Positions 28,726-38,442 of a stretch of 45,459 nucleotides of DNA are shown here, one piece after another (within the stretch, counting starts at the first letter, position 1; each line of letters begins with the position of its first letter). A program made the position numbers and the translations under genes. Origin of the DNA: Actinomycetes bacterium. Its GTDB lineage: Bacteria > Actinomycetota > Acidimicrobiia > Acidimicrobiales > Acidimicrobiaceae. Location: the NCBI GenBank assembly GCA_021784785.1, contig JAJYHJ010000176.1, forward strand, positions 1-45,459, written 5' to 3'. The notes below the pieces were generated by a model that did no database searches, was not told where the DNA came from, and worked only from the letters and a program-made list of their open reading frames with translations.

Positions 28726-29376
28726 CTACGCAACCACGTAAAATATGACGTAGAAGACAACGGTAATTACAGCAAAGCTATTCAAAAAGAATGATATACC
28801 ATCCAGGTTAGCCCTGAACTGCTCAGCAATCGGAAGGCTCGAAAGACCGAGGCCACCATCTGCTATAGCCTTCTTCTTGATCTTCACCGACTTCATAACC
28901 TCTGTCTCTAACCCATATCCTGTGAGCAGTATCGCAAGCGCATTTACCGGCCCAAAGGCAACAAAGACGCTCGCGTAGCCAAAAGAGGATGGTTGGAAAG
29001 GAAGTCTCGTAAGCTCCCATATCTGAAGTCCACCAGCGACGATGACAAAGAGAGCAGCGAAGGCCCCAGCCACTTGCCAGTCGACTACCAGACCTCGCCG
29101 AAGCCTGCGAGCCCCAAAGTAGTTCACAAACGCTGCAGCAACGATAAGAACCATGATTGTCGTTCCTATAATCGTTGATGCCGTCATGTGATTTGGGTTC
29201 CACTGTCCATTTGAGTTCAACGACTGAAGGTAGAAGAAAGCAAACGCCAAGCCACCGTATAATGTCGCTACCATAGCTACGGCAGTTCTTGAAGCCGTCC
29301 ATGTCGCACCTAGTGATGCATCATGGTAGTACGCCTCTTCATCGATTACGGGCCTCTCATCAACATTAGATGCCAC
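28726..29376 (-). CDS. ctaE: Cytochrome c oxidase subunit III-like protein
   Basis: 216 aa, five-TM layout, directly downstream of subunit I; GATWTASRTAVAMVATLYGGLAFAFFYLQ. Confidence 0.75.
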   Translation of the reverse strand: MASNVDERPVIDEEAYYHDASLGATWTASRTAVAMVATLYGGLAFAFFYLQSLNSNGQWNPNHMTASTIIGTTIMVLIVAAAFVNYFGARRLRRGLVVDWQVAGAFAALFVIVAGGLQIWELTRLPFQPSSFGYASVFVAFGPVNALAILLTGYGLETEVMKSVKIKKKAIADGGLGLSSLPIAEQFRANLDGISFFLNSFAVITVVFYVIFYVVA

Positions 29377-31307
29377 TATACATCACTCCCAACTGAACTA
29401 ATCGATGGTGTAAGATCCGCCATTGGGCCAGCATTTGGGTTACCATACTCATACGGAGATGAAAGAATAACAGGGATACGCTCAAAGTTATCCTTCGGAA
29501 CCGGAATACCAACCTGCCACTCAAGACCACGAGAGTCCCAAGGATTCGGTTCGGACTTCGGTCTCGTCACCACCAACTGCCATATGAAGGTCACTACAAA
29601 GAACGCTAACGAAAGACCAAGACCATAGGCAGATATCGATACCCACTGATTCAAGGTTTGTAGTCTCGCCGCGTATTCAAATACTCTTCGTGGTTGACCT
29701 AGCCATCCGACGATAAACAGAGGCAGGAAGGTCGAGTTGAAGAACACAAACATCGTCCAGAAATGGATCTTTCCAAGCTTCTCAGAGAGCTTAATTCCAA
29801 AGAGTAATGGGGTGTAGTAATAGATAGCACCAAAGACGGCGAACATCAACTGCCCCATAATCGTAAAGTGGAAGTGAGCCATAACGAAGAAGCTTCCATG
29901 AACCAACGCATCTACAGGAACGTCGGAGTTATAGACCCCAGTAATTCCACCCCAGAGGAAGTTGAAGAACACGGCCAACATGAACAACATAGGCACATTG
30001 AAACGAAGTCTTCCTCGCCAAACCGTTCCCATACCTACTAGGTACAAGAAACCAGTTGGAATGGAGATTAACTCCGTTGACAACATGAACAGTGGACGCA
30101 TGTCTGGGTTCATTCCTGAAGCGAACAGATGGTGCTGCCAAACGAAGAAACTTAGCGTCGCCACTCCGATCATTCCAGCGACCGAGGTTTTGAAGGCAAA
30201 TATAGGTTTGCGCGCAAACACCGGAAGAATCTCCGTTGTCATTGCAAAGCCTGGAAGCGCCAACAGGTATACCTCAGGATGGCCGAAGAACCAAAAGAGG
30301 TTCTCCCATAAGAACGGAGATCCACCGTGCTGTCCATAGAGCATTGAGGTTTGAGCCGCTCGATCCATACCCATAACATAGAGTCCATCGATCAGAACTG
30401 GCACCGACAAGATCATGGTAAACGCCGTGGTTATCATTCCCCACGTGAGTATAGAGAGACGACTCCATCTCATACCTGGCGCTCGAAAGTTAATAATCGT
30501 TGCAACCATGTTTGTAGATGCCGCCAACATAGACATTGCCATCAGCGAAAAGCTAAAGAGATAGGCGTCTTGCCCCACTCCTCCTTGAATCGATAGAGGC
30601 GCGTAACCGGTCCAACCAGACTGAAATCCACCTTGCCAAAGTGCAGAGAGCAGGAAGAAGAACGCTGGAACAGTGAACCAGAACGACACTGCCTCTAGCC
30701 GAGGAAACGCCATCCTCTTGGATCCGATCATAAGTGGAATCAGAAAATTTCCAAAAGGTCCCATAATGACCGAAGTCATCATCATCATCATCATCGTGCC
30801 ATGTTCACCTACGATTTCAATGTAGGTGTCAGGACCCCAGATGTGATAAGTCGGCGATAGCAACTCAGTACGAATACCAAGCGCCAAGAGACCACCGACG
30901 AAGAAGTACAGCAACATCGCAAAAAGATACTGAATACCCACTACCTTATGGTCAGTTGAGTAAGAGAAGTACTCCCATAGCGAGTACTTATCCTTCTTCT
31001 CCGGCATAGGAGCTTCGCCACCCCAAAGCTTGGCTATCGGATGGTTTAATGCACCTAGTCCGATAAACCATGCCACGGTAGCGAAGATCGCACCAAGCAG
31101 CCAAGAGACGTCGTTTGTTCCGCTGTTTTGGACTGAGGCATAATGTCCTGCAATGACATTGCCCCACCAGTGACCAAAGAACCAGCCACCAGCGCCAAGT
31201 ATCGTCGCTGAGACTATGTTCCCACGGGCAAACCATCTGACTGCGGTTGATCCGCCAGCACCGCCAGACTGACCCACGCCAGTCGACTGCGACATATCAA
31301 TCGCCAT
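29376..31307 (-). CDS. ctaD: Cytochrome c oxidase subunit I
   Basis: FWFFGHPEVYLLALPGFA, FFVWQHHLFASGMNPD, VMAHFHFTIMG. Confidence 0.96.
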   Translation of the reverse strand: MAIDMSQSTGVGQSGGAGGSTAVRWFARGNIVSATILGAGGWFFGHWWGNVIAGHYASVQNSGTNDVSWLLGAIFATVAWFIGLGALNHPIAKLWGGEAPMPEKKDKYSLWEYFSYSTDHKVVGIQYLFAMLLYFFVGGLLALGIRTELLSPTYHIWGPDTYIEIVGEHGTMMMMMMTSVIMGPFGNFLIPLMIGSKRMAFPRLEAVSFWFTVPAFFFLLSALWQGGFQSGWTGYAPLSIQGGVGQDAYLFSFSLMAMSMLAASTNMVATIINFRAPGMRWSRLSILTWGMITTAFTMILSVPVLIDGLYVMGMDRAAQTSMLYGQHGGSPFLWENLFWFFGHPEVYLLALPGFAMTTEILPVFARKPIFAFKTSVAGMIGVATLSFFVWQHHLFASGMNPDMRPLFMLSTELISIPTGFLYLVGMGTVWRGRLRFNVPMLFMLAVFFNFLWGGITGVYNSDVPVDALVHGSFFVMAHFHFTIMGQLMFAVFGAIYYYTPLLFGIKLSEKLGKIHFWTMFVFFNSTFLPLFIVGWLGQPRRVFEYAARLQTLNQWVSISAYGLGLSLAFFVVTFIWQLVVTRPKSEPNPWDSRGLEWQVGIPVPKDNFERIPVILSSPYEYGNPNAGPMADLTPSISSVGSDV

Positions 31308-31390
31308 TAATATTTCCCTCCCATTCGTGAGATTGATTAACTTGGAGATCCAGAATAACTTCTGTCTCCACTACGAAACGAGTTACTCGC

Positions 31391-32275
31391 TTAACCATTG
31401 AAGTACTGTCCACCAGCGACGTTGTCATTTGGAACATATACGCTTGAGTACTTCGGCAAGAGCTTCGTCAAAGGCGCATTCTGCGTTTCCATACTGGTCG
31501 CCCACTGATAGAAAGCGCTCTGGGACACCACTTTGCCGTAGTTATACATTGCACCATGCCAAATACCACAGAGTTCGTCACAGCGCACTACGAACCTACC
31601 AGTCTGCTGAGTCTTGGTATAAGCGACGTTATTAACCTCAGGGTTAGCGTCAGCCTTCACACCAAGCTGATATGCCCAAAAGTCATGGATAACATCAAGA
31701 GACGTAACGTTGAACTGTATCTCGGTATTTACCGGTAGAACCAACGAAGTCGTCTCCATTCCACCAAACTGTGGCCAACGGTAAGTAAAGCGCCACTGCT
31801 GGGCTATTACCTGAACCTGAAGCATATGGGTCGTATCTGCTGGCTTCCAGATAGGTGAAGGGCCTTCACCAACACCTGCGCCAGCCGGTATAACCAACTC
31901 GTAGGTTCCAAACCCTGCTAGCGTAAGAACCAAGACGGCGGTAACTGCGTACCAGAGCGCTTGAGTCTTGCGATTGCCTTTCATGTAGTAGCCGTCTTCG
32001 TGATCGCCGCGATCGCGGAACTTGACTATTACATACGCTCCATATACCCAGACCATATACAGCACGGGCACTGACATAACAGTAAGAACTTTGAAGTCAA
32101 ACTGCTGTCCTGCTGCAGATGTCGTCATGGTACCAGGAGGCATGTGAGGTCCCCACACGAACCAAACCACCAGGTCTGTAATCAACGAAAGGATAAACCA
32201 TATCGCTACGATTCGAGAACCGTGCTTTCTGGCTATCGCTGCTGGAGAACCACTATCTTCTGTTTTTAGTGCCAC
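31391..32275 (-). CDS. ctaC: Cytochrome c oxidase subunit II with canonical CuA site
   Basis: DVIHDFWAYQLGVKADANP and CDELCGIWHGAM CuA ligand set. Confidence 0.93.
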   Translation of the reverse strand: MALKTEDSGSPAAIARKHGSRIVAIWFILSLITDLVVWFVWGPHMPPGTMTTSAAGQQFDFKVLTVMSVPVLYMVWVYGAYVIVKFRDRGDHEDGYYMKGNRKTQALWYAVTAVLVLTLAGFGTYELVIPAGAGVGEGPSPIWKPADTTHMLQVQVIAQQWRFTYRWPQFGGMETTSLVLPVNTEIQFNVTSLDVIHDFWAYQLGVKADANPEVNNVAYTKTQQTGRFVVRCDELCGIWHGAMYNYGKVVSQSAFYQWATSMETQNAPLTKLLPKYSSVYVPNDNVAGGQYFNG

Positions 32276-32955
32276 TACTTCACCACCTCAACAAATCCAG
32301 CCATGTAACCGATACTTTGCATAGGTCCGCCGTTCCCATTCAAGTACCCAAGACCACAGGGGATAAAGCACTGCCACCGATAGTTGTGCACAGTTTTACC
32401 TGAGTAAAAGGTGAACTCGATAAGGTTATGAGCCTCACTCGGATTGCATGGTCCGACTTCACAAAAGTTCTTGGCTTCGCCGTTTACACCAGGAAGCGCA
32501 ACGTTTACACCAAGACCCGGCACATCAAAGTTATGAGCAACGCCATTTCCTGCATAGGAGTTCACCAGACTTACTGACTGTCCATTTACAGTGATTGCAT
32601 TTCCAACGGTGCCAATCTCTTTACCCCAATACGGGTTTCGAAGTGCACCACCGCTGTCGTACTCATATAGTTTCACATGCACATACGTGTTTACGGGAAC
32701 CGTAAACAGCGTTGTCTGCTTGTACTGTCCATTAGCTCCCTGTATCCAATAACCCACCCATGTAGGATGAGGTCCAACGCCCACGGCACCGTCTACTTGC
32801 ATCGTCACGTTTACCGTGTTCGGCTGCGTAGCAGCTGGCACCGCCGATACCACTGGCGGACTTGTACGTAGATAACCAAATATGCCGAATAGAATAAGTC
32901 CTATAGCGGCTGCAAAGGCGACTAAGACGAGACCCGCTCGTGCTCCTTTCGACAA
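32275..32955 (-). CDS. Membrane-anchored COX-II-like cupredoxin with degenerate CuA motif
   Basis: N-terminal TM; GVAHNFDVPGLGVNVALPG resembles COX II HDFWxxxLGVKxDxxPG; CFIPCGLGYLNGNGGPM in CuA-loop position. Confidence 0.65.
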   Translation of the reverse strand: MSKGARAGLVLVAFAAAIGLILFGIFGYLRTSPPVVSAVPAATQPNTVNVTMQVDGAVGVGPHPTWVGYWIQGANGQYKQTTLFTVPVNTYVHVKLYEYDSGGALRNPYWGKEIGTVGNAITVNGQSVSLVNSYAGNGVAHNFDVPGLGVNVALPGVNGEAKNFCEVGPCNPSEAHNLIEFTFYSGKTVHNYRWQCFIPCGLGYLNGNGGPMQSIGYMAGFVEVVK

Positions 32956-32968
32956 CCTAACCCCCTTT

Positions 32969-33301
32969 TCAGTTAGTAGTTAGCGTCAACCAATAATTAC
33001 CATGCTTATACTGAACAACTTGAGCATCCATTGCTCGTGCGACCGAAGCACTGTCGAAAGATCCATCTGGATCCGTGACAGAGGCTTCTGGTCCTTCCCA
33101 TCGGTAGTCCACACCAAAGAGGATTTCACGATCCTCTAAGAGCGGTCTAACCGAAACCTTAAAGAGTTCACCAAGCCACTTGGCGTTCTGCTTTAAAACC
33201 TTCATCGTGTAGATCTTCGGCCCATCGCGCCCTTCAGACCTTATCACTGAGAAAAACCTTAGACTCGACTGAGGCTTAATGCGAAGCATCTGAGAACTCA
33301 T
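32969..33301 (-). CDS. Hypothetical protein in cox operon
   Basis: 110 aa ORF in tight operon context; no recognised family. Confidence 0.6.
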   Translation of the reverse strand: MSSQMLRIKPQSSLRFFSVIRSEGRDGPKIYTMKVLKQNAKWLGELFKVSVRPLLEDREILFGVDYRWEGPEASVTDPDGSFDSASVARAMDAQVVQYKHGNYWLTLTTN

Positions 33302-33955
33302 CTACTTAGAAACCTTTTCTAATGCTTTCAGGTTCTGCATTAAAACACTCTTACTCATGGTGCCAAGAATCTCTCGATAGATCTTGCCACTGGGCTCAAC
33401 AAACAAAGTGGTAGGTAGTCCCACCAACTTAAAGGCTCCCTGCAGAGACACCTTAGGATCGAAAGCAACCGGGTACGTAACACCGTACTTTGAAAGAAAC
33501 TTGGTCGCTGAAGATCTCACGTCGTTCTCGTCCACTCCCAAGAACGTAACGCGACTCGAGAATTCTTTAGAGGTCGTTGCCAGCGTCGACATCTCCGCTT
33601 GACAAGAGGTACACCACGACGCAAAGAAGTTGATAACCGCTGGTTTACCGGCCACAAAGCTCGAACCTATTTGCGCTGGTCCTTGAAGTCCAGCAAGCGA
33701 GAAGTTCGGTAGTTGTTTGCCCTGTAAAGGACCGGTCAAAGTGGTACCCGATTCACTAGCAATAAGATTGTTAGTTGCACCGTGTGCCTTTACCACGACT
33801 GTAGAAAGATACACTGCAAATACCACGACGAAGATTGCCGTCACCAGTAAGACCATTGCAAGAACTTTCTTTGGTGAATGCGGTAAAAAAGTACGAGTCT
33901 GCTCCGGGCCTCGAACCACTGAAGCCCGCTCTTTAAACGTGGTAGACAAGTACAT
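33302..33955 (-). CDS. TlpA/ResA-like membrane-anchored thioredoxin
   Basis: TM + PAVINFFASWCTSCQAEMSTLA; GLPTTLFVEPSGKIYREILG. Confidence 0.9.
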   Translation of the reverse strand: MYLSTTFKERASVVRGPEQTRTFLPHSPKKVLAMVLLVTAIFVVVFAVYLSTVVVKAHGATNNLIASESGTTLTGPLQGKQLPNFSLAGLQGPAQIGSSFVAGKPAVINFFASWCTSCQAEMSTLATTSKEFSSRVTFLGVDENDVRSSATKFLSKYGVTYPVAFDPKVSLQGAFKLVGLPTTLFVEPSGKIYREILGTMSKSVLMQNLKALEKVSK

Positions 33956-34838
33956 CCACCCCCATAAAGATAAACAGCAGCATGAGATAGGTGATGGAGT
34001 AAGAAAACACTCTCATAGCAACCTTGGGACTCTCGGTCTTGAATAGTCGGTATGAGTAACCAAAGAACCCAGCCCCTAAAGTCAACGCGGCCAAATCATA
34101 CAATAGACCCAGGTGAGCTACAGGGCCTAGCAACAGGGTCACCGCAGTCAATATCAGCGTATAAACCATAATCTGAATAGATGTAGAACGCATCGACGTT
34201 ACGGAGGGCATCATCGGCACATTCGCCTTTGAGTAGTCCTCTTTGTATCTAAAAGCCAAAGCCCAAAAGTGTGGCGGTGTCCACAGGAAGATTATCAGGA
34301 ACATAAGTAGAGAAGACAAAGTTATATTATTTTGAACTGCTGCCCACCCAACAAGCACCGGCACCGCTCCAGCCGCTCCACCAATCACAATGTTTTGAGA
34401 TGTCGACCGCTTTAGCCACAAAGTGTAGATAAAAATATAGAACAACGCCGCTGATAAGGCAAGCACAGCAGAAAGAAGGTTGTCGCCGCTGTAGAGCATC
34501 GCGAATGCGACGACCTCTAAAGCCGCTGCAAACACAAGTGCACCTGTTGGGGTTACATCTCCAGTCACCAGTGGTCGATGTTGTGTTCGCTTCATAACCG
34601 CATCTATGTCACGATCAAACCACATGTTCACAGCGTTTGCCCCACCCGCTGCCAAAGTTCCGCCGATCACAGTTATCACCATCTTCCAAAGAGATGGGAC
34701 TCCCCCTTTAGCCACCACCATCGCTGGAACGGTTGTAATGAGAAGCAGCTCGATTATCCGCGGCTTCGTAAGGGCCACGTAGCCCCGTAACTGCCGCGAG
34801 ATGGGAACTGCCTTTGACGCCGATATATACGAATCCAT
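33933..34838 (-). CDS. ctaB: Protoheme IX farnesyltransferase
   Basis: LTKPRIIELLLITTVPAM, NMWFDRDIDAVMKRTQHRPL, WTPPHFWALAFRYKEDY. Confidence 0.96.
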   Translation of the reverse strand: MDSYISASKAVPISRQLRGYVALTKPRIIELLLITTVPAMVVAKGGVPSLWKMVITVIGGTLAAGGANAVNMWFDRDIDAVMKRTQHRPLVTGDVTPTGALVFAAALEVVAFAMLYSGDNLLSAVLALSAALFYIFIYTLWLKRSTSQNIVIGGAAGAVPVLVGWAAVQNNITLSSLLMFLIIFLWTPPHFWALAFRYKEDYSKANVPMMPSVTSMRSTSIQIMVYTLILTAVTLLLGPVAHLGLLYDLAALTLGAGFFGYSYRLFKTESPKVAMRVFSYSITYLMLLFIFMGVDVLVYHV

Positions 34839-35004
34839 TCACCCTTCACTTTCAAACCAGCTACCGTAAACCGCTTACTGTCCGAGTAGAACTTTCTATA
34901 TTCTCCACCTTAGCCTATGAGTTAAGTTATGGAAAGGTAAAGAAACATTAGTCTGAGAGTAAAGCAACAACCTTACTTAGAAAGTTAACAGAAAAAACCA
35001 AGAA

Positions 35005-36123
35005 ATGGGACCGATTATCACAAAAAATCGCGTTGAAGATCTAAAAACTCTTCTTCGACATCGTAAAGATGAAGCTATTTTTATATCTAAGTTAGAAAAC
35101 GTTAGATATCTGACGGGATTCACTGGATCCAACGGCGCTCTCTTGGTCTTCACCCACCAAGACATATCGCCTATTTTCTTTACAGATAGCCGTTATGAAG
35201 AACAGTCGGCGATCCAACTGACCGCCTCGAACTGCGAAGACATCAAGGTCTTGGTAAGTCGTCCCAATGGGCCTAAGTTGCTCGAACAGGTCAGTTCAGA
35301 GGCGTTACGGCACGACATTCAAACTTTACTCATCGAGTCTTCAGATCTGAGAGTCTCCGCCCTCGAAGAGCTAGGCACCTTTCTTGCCACTCACATCGAC
35401 ACTAAATCTTCCATCGGAGTAGTGGAGTCGCTTCGGCGCAAAAAAGACGACGCAGAGTTGCAAGCGATAGAACGGGCCTCTGAGATCGCTGACCAGGCGC
35501 TTATACGAGTAAAGGGATTACTTCGCGAAGGTACGTCGGAGCGAGACTTCGCAGTTGAATTAGAGTACCAGATGATGAAGCTCGGTGCAGATGAGAGATC
35601 CTTTGCATCTATCGTCGCTAGTGGGCCGAGATCGTCTCTCCCTCATGGACATCCGACCGACAGGGTCATAGCCGAAGGCGACGTGGTGATAGTCGACTTT
35701 GGAGCAATCTACAACGGATATCACTCCGACTGCACTCGAACGTTTTCCATAGGCGAACCCACTCCTCAGGTGCAAGAGGTTTATGATCTTGTGCTTAGCG
35801 CTCAACTCGAGGTTATATCACATGTAAGGGCAGATAGCAGCTGCAAGTCTTTAGACGAAATCGCACGGGACGTTCTCAGAAAAAGTGGTGTAGAACACCT
35901 CTTCATCCATAGTCTCGGACATGGCGTTGGCCTTGAAGTACACGAAGAACCTTTCCTATCTGCTCGTAGCGAAACGGTGCTGAGCCCCAGATACGTTATC
36001 ACGGTTGAGCCCGGCGTGTATCTGCCTGAGCTCTTCGGAGTTCGCATTGAAGACACCTTGGTGGTGACAAAAGACGGATCAAAGGCGTTGACAAAGGTCG
36101 ATAAAGACTGGATCATCTCATGA
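35005..36123 (+). CDS. pepP: Xaa-Pro aminopeptidase (M24)
   Basis: VRYLTGFTGSNGALLV, VDFGAIYNGYHSDCTRTF, HSLGHGVGLEVHEEP, ITVEPGVYLP. Confidence 0.92.
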   Translation: MGPIITKNRVEDLKTLLRHRKDEAIFISKLENVRYLTGFTGSNGALLVFTHQDISPIFFTDSRYEEQSAIQLTASNCEDIKVLVSRPNGPKLLEQVSSEALRHDIQTLLIESSDLRVSALEELGTFLATHIDTKSSIGVVESLRRKKDDAELQAIERASEIADQALIRVKGLLREGTSERDFAVELEYQMMKLGADERSFASIVASGPRSSLPHGHPTDRVIAEGDVVIVDFGAIYNGYHSDCTRTFSIGEPTPQVQEVYDLVLSAQLEVISHVRADSSCKSLDEIARDVLRKSGVEHLFIHSLGHGVGLEVHEEPFLSARSETVLSPRYVITVEPGVYLPELFGVRIEDTLVVTKDGSKALTKVDKDWIIS

Positions 36124-36233
36124 CAATCATCTCTTATAACATCGCAATATCACTATGCGGTCAATAACTCTTCGTCATCACTAAACTGAAGGCCAAAACA
36201 TCAACGATCGACAATCGACTATACGAGGCAATT

Positions 36234-36800
36234 ATGGCTATCTCAACATCAACGAATGACTTCAAAAATGGAATGACGCTAGAGCTATCAGAAGGGTTGT
36301 TTACAATCGTTGAGTTTCAACATGTAAAACCTGGAAAAGGTGGGGCGTTTGTCCGCACAAAGCTAAAGAATCTTAGAACCGGACAGGTTCTTGAGCGCAC
36401 GTACCGCGCGGATGAGAAGATGGACCAAGCCATCATCGAAAAACGAGAGATGCAGTTCTTATACCGAGAAGGCGAACACTACGTATTCATGGACAACGTT
36501 AGCTACGATCAACTACAAGTAGACAAGTCGGTGATCGGCTCCGCCGTCTCTTACATGAAAGAAGGAGACTCGATCACCTTGTCAATGTACGAAGGGCAGG
36601 TAGTAGCGTCAGAGCTCCCCGCCTCCGTGGAACTATCTATTCAAGAGACTGAACCAGGGCTTCAAGGTGATCGAGTCTCTGGAGCCCGCAAGCCTGCAAC
36701 ATTAGAGACCGGACTAGTCATCCAAGTACCACTTTTTATCAACCCAGGAGACCGTGTAAAGGTAGACACTCGTACGGGTGACTACATCACGCGGGCATAA
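36234..36800 (+). CDS. efp: Elongation factor P
   Basis: FKNGMTLELSEGLFTIVEFQHVKPGKGGAFVRTKLKN; VQVPLFINPGDRVKVDTRTGDYITR-type C-terminus. Confidence 0.97.
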   Translation: MAISTSTNDFKNGMTLELSEGLFTIVEFQHVKPGKGGAFVRTKLKNLRTGQVLERTYRADEKMDQAIIEKREMQFLYREGEHYVFMDNVSYDQLQVDKSVIGSAVSYMKEGDSITLSMYEGQVVASELPASVELSIQETEPGLQGDRVSGARKPATLETGLVIQVPLFINPGDRVKVDTRTGDYITRA

Positions 36801-36803
36801 CGC

Positions 36804-37217
36804 TTGATGATGCGAAACGTCGAGATAAGACGATCCGAGCGAGAAAGAATAATGTCGCTTCTGTATCAAGCTGAAATACTGCAACTATCCATCAATGAGG
36901 TCTTAGAAAGATCCGAGGTGCCTGAGACAGACTTCGTCACACAAAGACTTCTAGGAGTAGCGCTCCACCTCGAAGAGATCGACTCTAGGTGTTCCAAGAA
37001 TCTCAACAACTGGGAACTTGACAGACTACCTACCATAGACAGAAGCATCCTTCGTTTGGCGGTATACGAACTCGTGTACGCCATCGACGTTACACCAGCA
37101 GTTGCGATCTCAGAGGCGGTCGAACTCGCCAAGACATTCTCCACCGAAGACTCTGGCCGATTCATAAATGGCGTCTTGGCCGAGGTCCAAAGAGGGTTAG
37201 AGTTACCAACCCTCTAA
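36804..37217 (+). CDS. nusB: Transcription antitermination protein NusB
   Basis: LPTIDRSILRLAVYEL, TPAVAISEAVELAKTFSTEDSGRFINGVLAEV. Confidence 0.95.
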   Translation: MMMRNVEIRRSERERIMSLLYQAEILQLSINEVLERSEVPETDFVTQRLLGVALHLEEIDSRCSKNLNNWELDRLPTIDRSILRLAVYELVYAIDVTPAVAISEAVELAKTFSTEDSGRFINGVLAEVQRGLELPTL

Positions 37218-37285
37218 AGAGATCTGCTCTGGAGTTCTAAGAAGTTCCTGTAGACTCTCTATCGGTAATCTTTGGCGCCGAAGCT

Positions 37286-37936
37286 TTACGGCAATACACC
37301 CTTTGGAATGCTCTTCAAACTAAAAAGCGATATAGATATTGGTGCAAGATGGATCTCATTGCATACCGAGGCTATGATCGAGTTGGCCGTACGAAGATCA
37401 TAAGCCATGACTTGAAAGCGGCTTTTTATCTTCGCGATGTAGACCGGATCGTTAGGATACTTGGTCAATTCAGTGACATAAGAGATAATAGCTGAAGCGT
37501 TAGGGAACGCCCAGTTGTAGTAGTCATTCAACGCCGGCTGCACATTAAGCCTTATTAAATCGCCCGTTGGAACGTAGTCCGCAAGGTTATTTAGGTCGGA
37601 GTTCACGATAGTGCACTCTGCAAGATCTTGAGAAAGAATCGTGTCAGCCGTCTTTATATTCGTCGCGGTGTGATTCTGCACTGCTTGTAACGCGTCGAAG
37701 GCGTCTAAAACAGCTTGATTGCAGCCAAGAAGGTCGAAGTGGACCTGACTCATCATCGTCTTCATATCTGCTTGTTTAGACGCGGTGGTAGACGCTTGGG
37801 GAAGGTTGCTCAATATGATAGCGATTAAAGCGATCGCCATCACGATAAAACCCCAGTTACGACGGAGCTTTTTACGTCTCTTGTCTGCGATCTCTGACGG
37901 ATCTTTCCCTTGATCTGCTTCTCTATACGTTTTCAA
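37286..37936 (-). CDS. Hypothetical membrane-anchored protein
   Basis: Basic N-term (KRRKKLRRNW) + one TM + 150 aa soluble domain. Confidence 0.6.
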   Translation of the reverse strand: MKTYREADQGKDPSEIADKRRKKLRRNWGFIVMAIALIAIILSNLPQASTTASKQADMKTMMSQVHFDLLGCNQAVLDAFDALQAVQNHTATNIKTADTILSQDLAECTIVNSDLNNLADYVPTGDLIRLNVQPALNDYYNWAFPNASAIISYVTELTKYPNDPVYIAKIKSRFQVMAYDLRTANSIIASVCNEIHLAPISISLFSLKSIPKGVLP

Positions 37937-37992
37937 AACCTACCAACCAACTTCCAAAGTCGATATCCAAACTCACTAAATACTATGACAGA

Positions 37993-38442
37993 CTAAGGGG
38001 CATTTGACAGCAAGTGTCCTATAGCTCTCATAGCAAGCTCATACCCAACCACGCCAAAACCCAGAATACTTCCGCTCACATACGGGGACAGCACCGAAGT
38101 GTGCCTCCAAGGTTCTCGAGCATAGGTATTCGTTATATGAACTTCCACTATTGGTCCTCCAAAATATGCCAGCGCATCAGCTAACGCCCAAGAGTAGTGA
38201 GTTAGTGCTCCCGCATTCACTATCAGTGCATCGTAGTTCCCTTTGGCTTGATGCACCTCTCGTACAAGACAGGATTCAGAGTTAGACTGCATGGCCACTA
38301 GAGACAACCCTAGCTCCGCAGCGACCTCTCCTGTCATCTTTTCAACATCCGCCAATGTGAAGCTTCCATAGAGCTCTGGCTGTCGCTTGCCCAAGGCATC
38401 TAAGTTGGGGCCATGCATAAGAAGCACCGAGTTAGAGCTCAT
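37993..38442 (-). CDS. aroQ: 3-dehydroquinate dehydratase, type II
   Basis: LLMHGPNLDALGKRQPELYG, SNSESCLVREVHQA, VNAGALTHYS, EVHITNTYAREPWRH. Confidence 0.95.
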   Translation of the reverse strand: MSSNSVLLMHGPNLDALGKRQPELYGSFTLADVEKMTGEVAAELGLSLVAMQSNSESCLVREVHQAKGNYDALIVNAGALTHYSWALADALAYFGGPIVEVHITNTYAREPWRHTSVLSPYVSGSILGFGVVGYELAMRAIGHLLSNAP

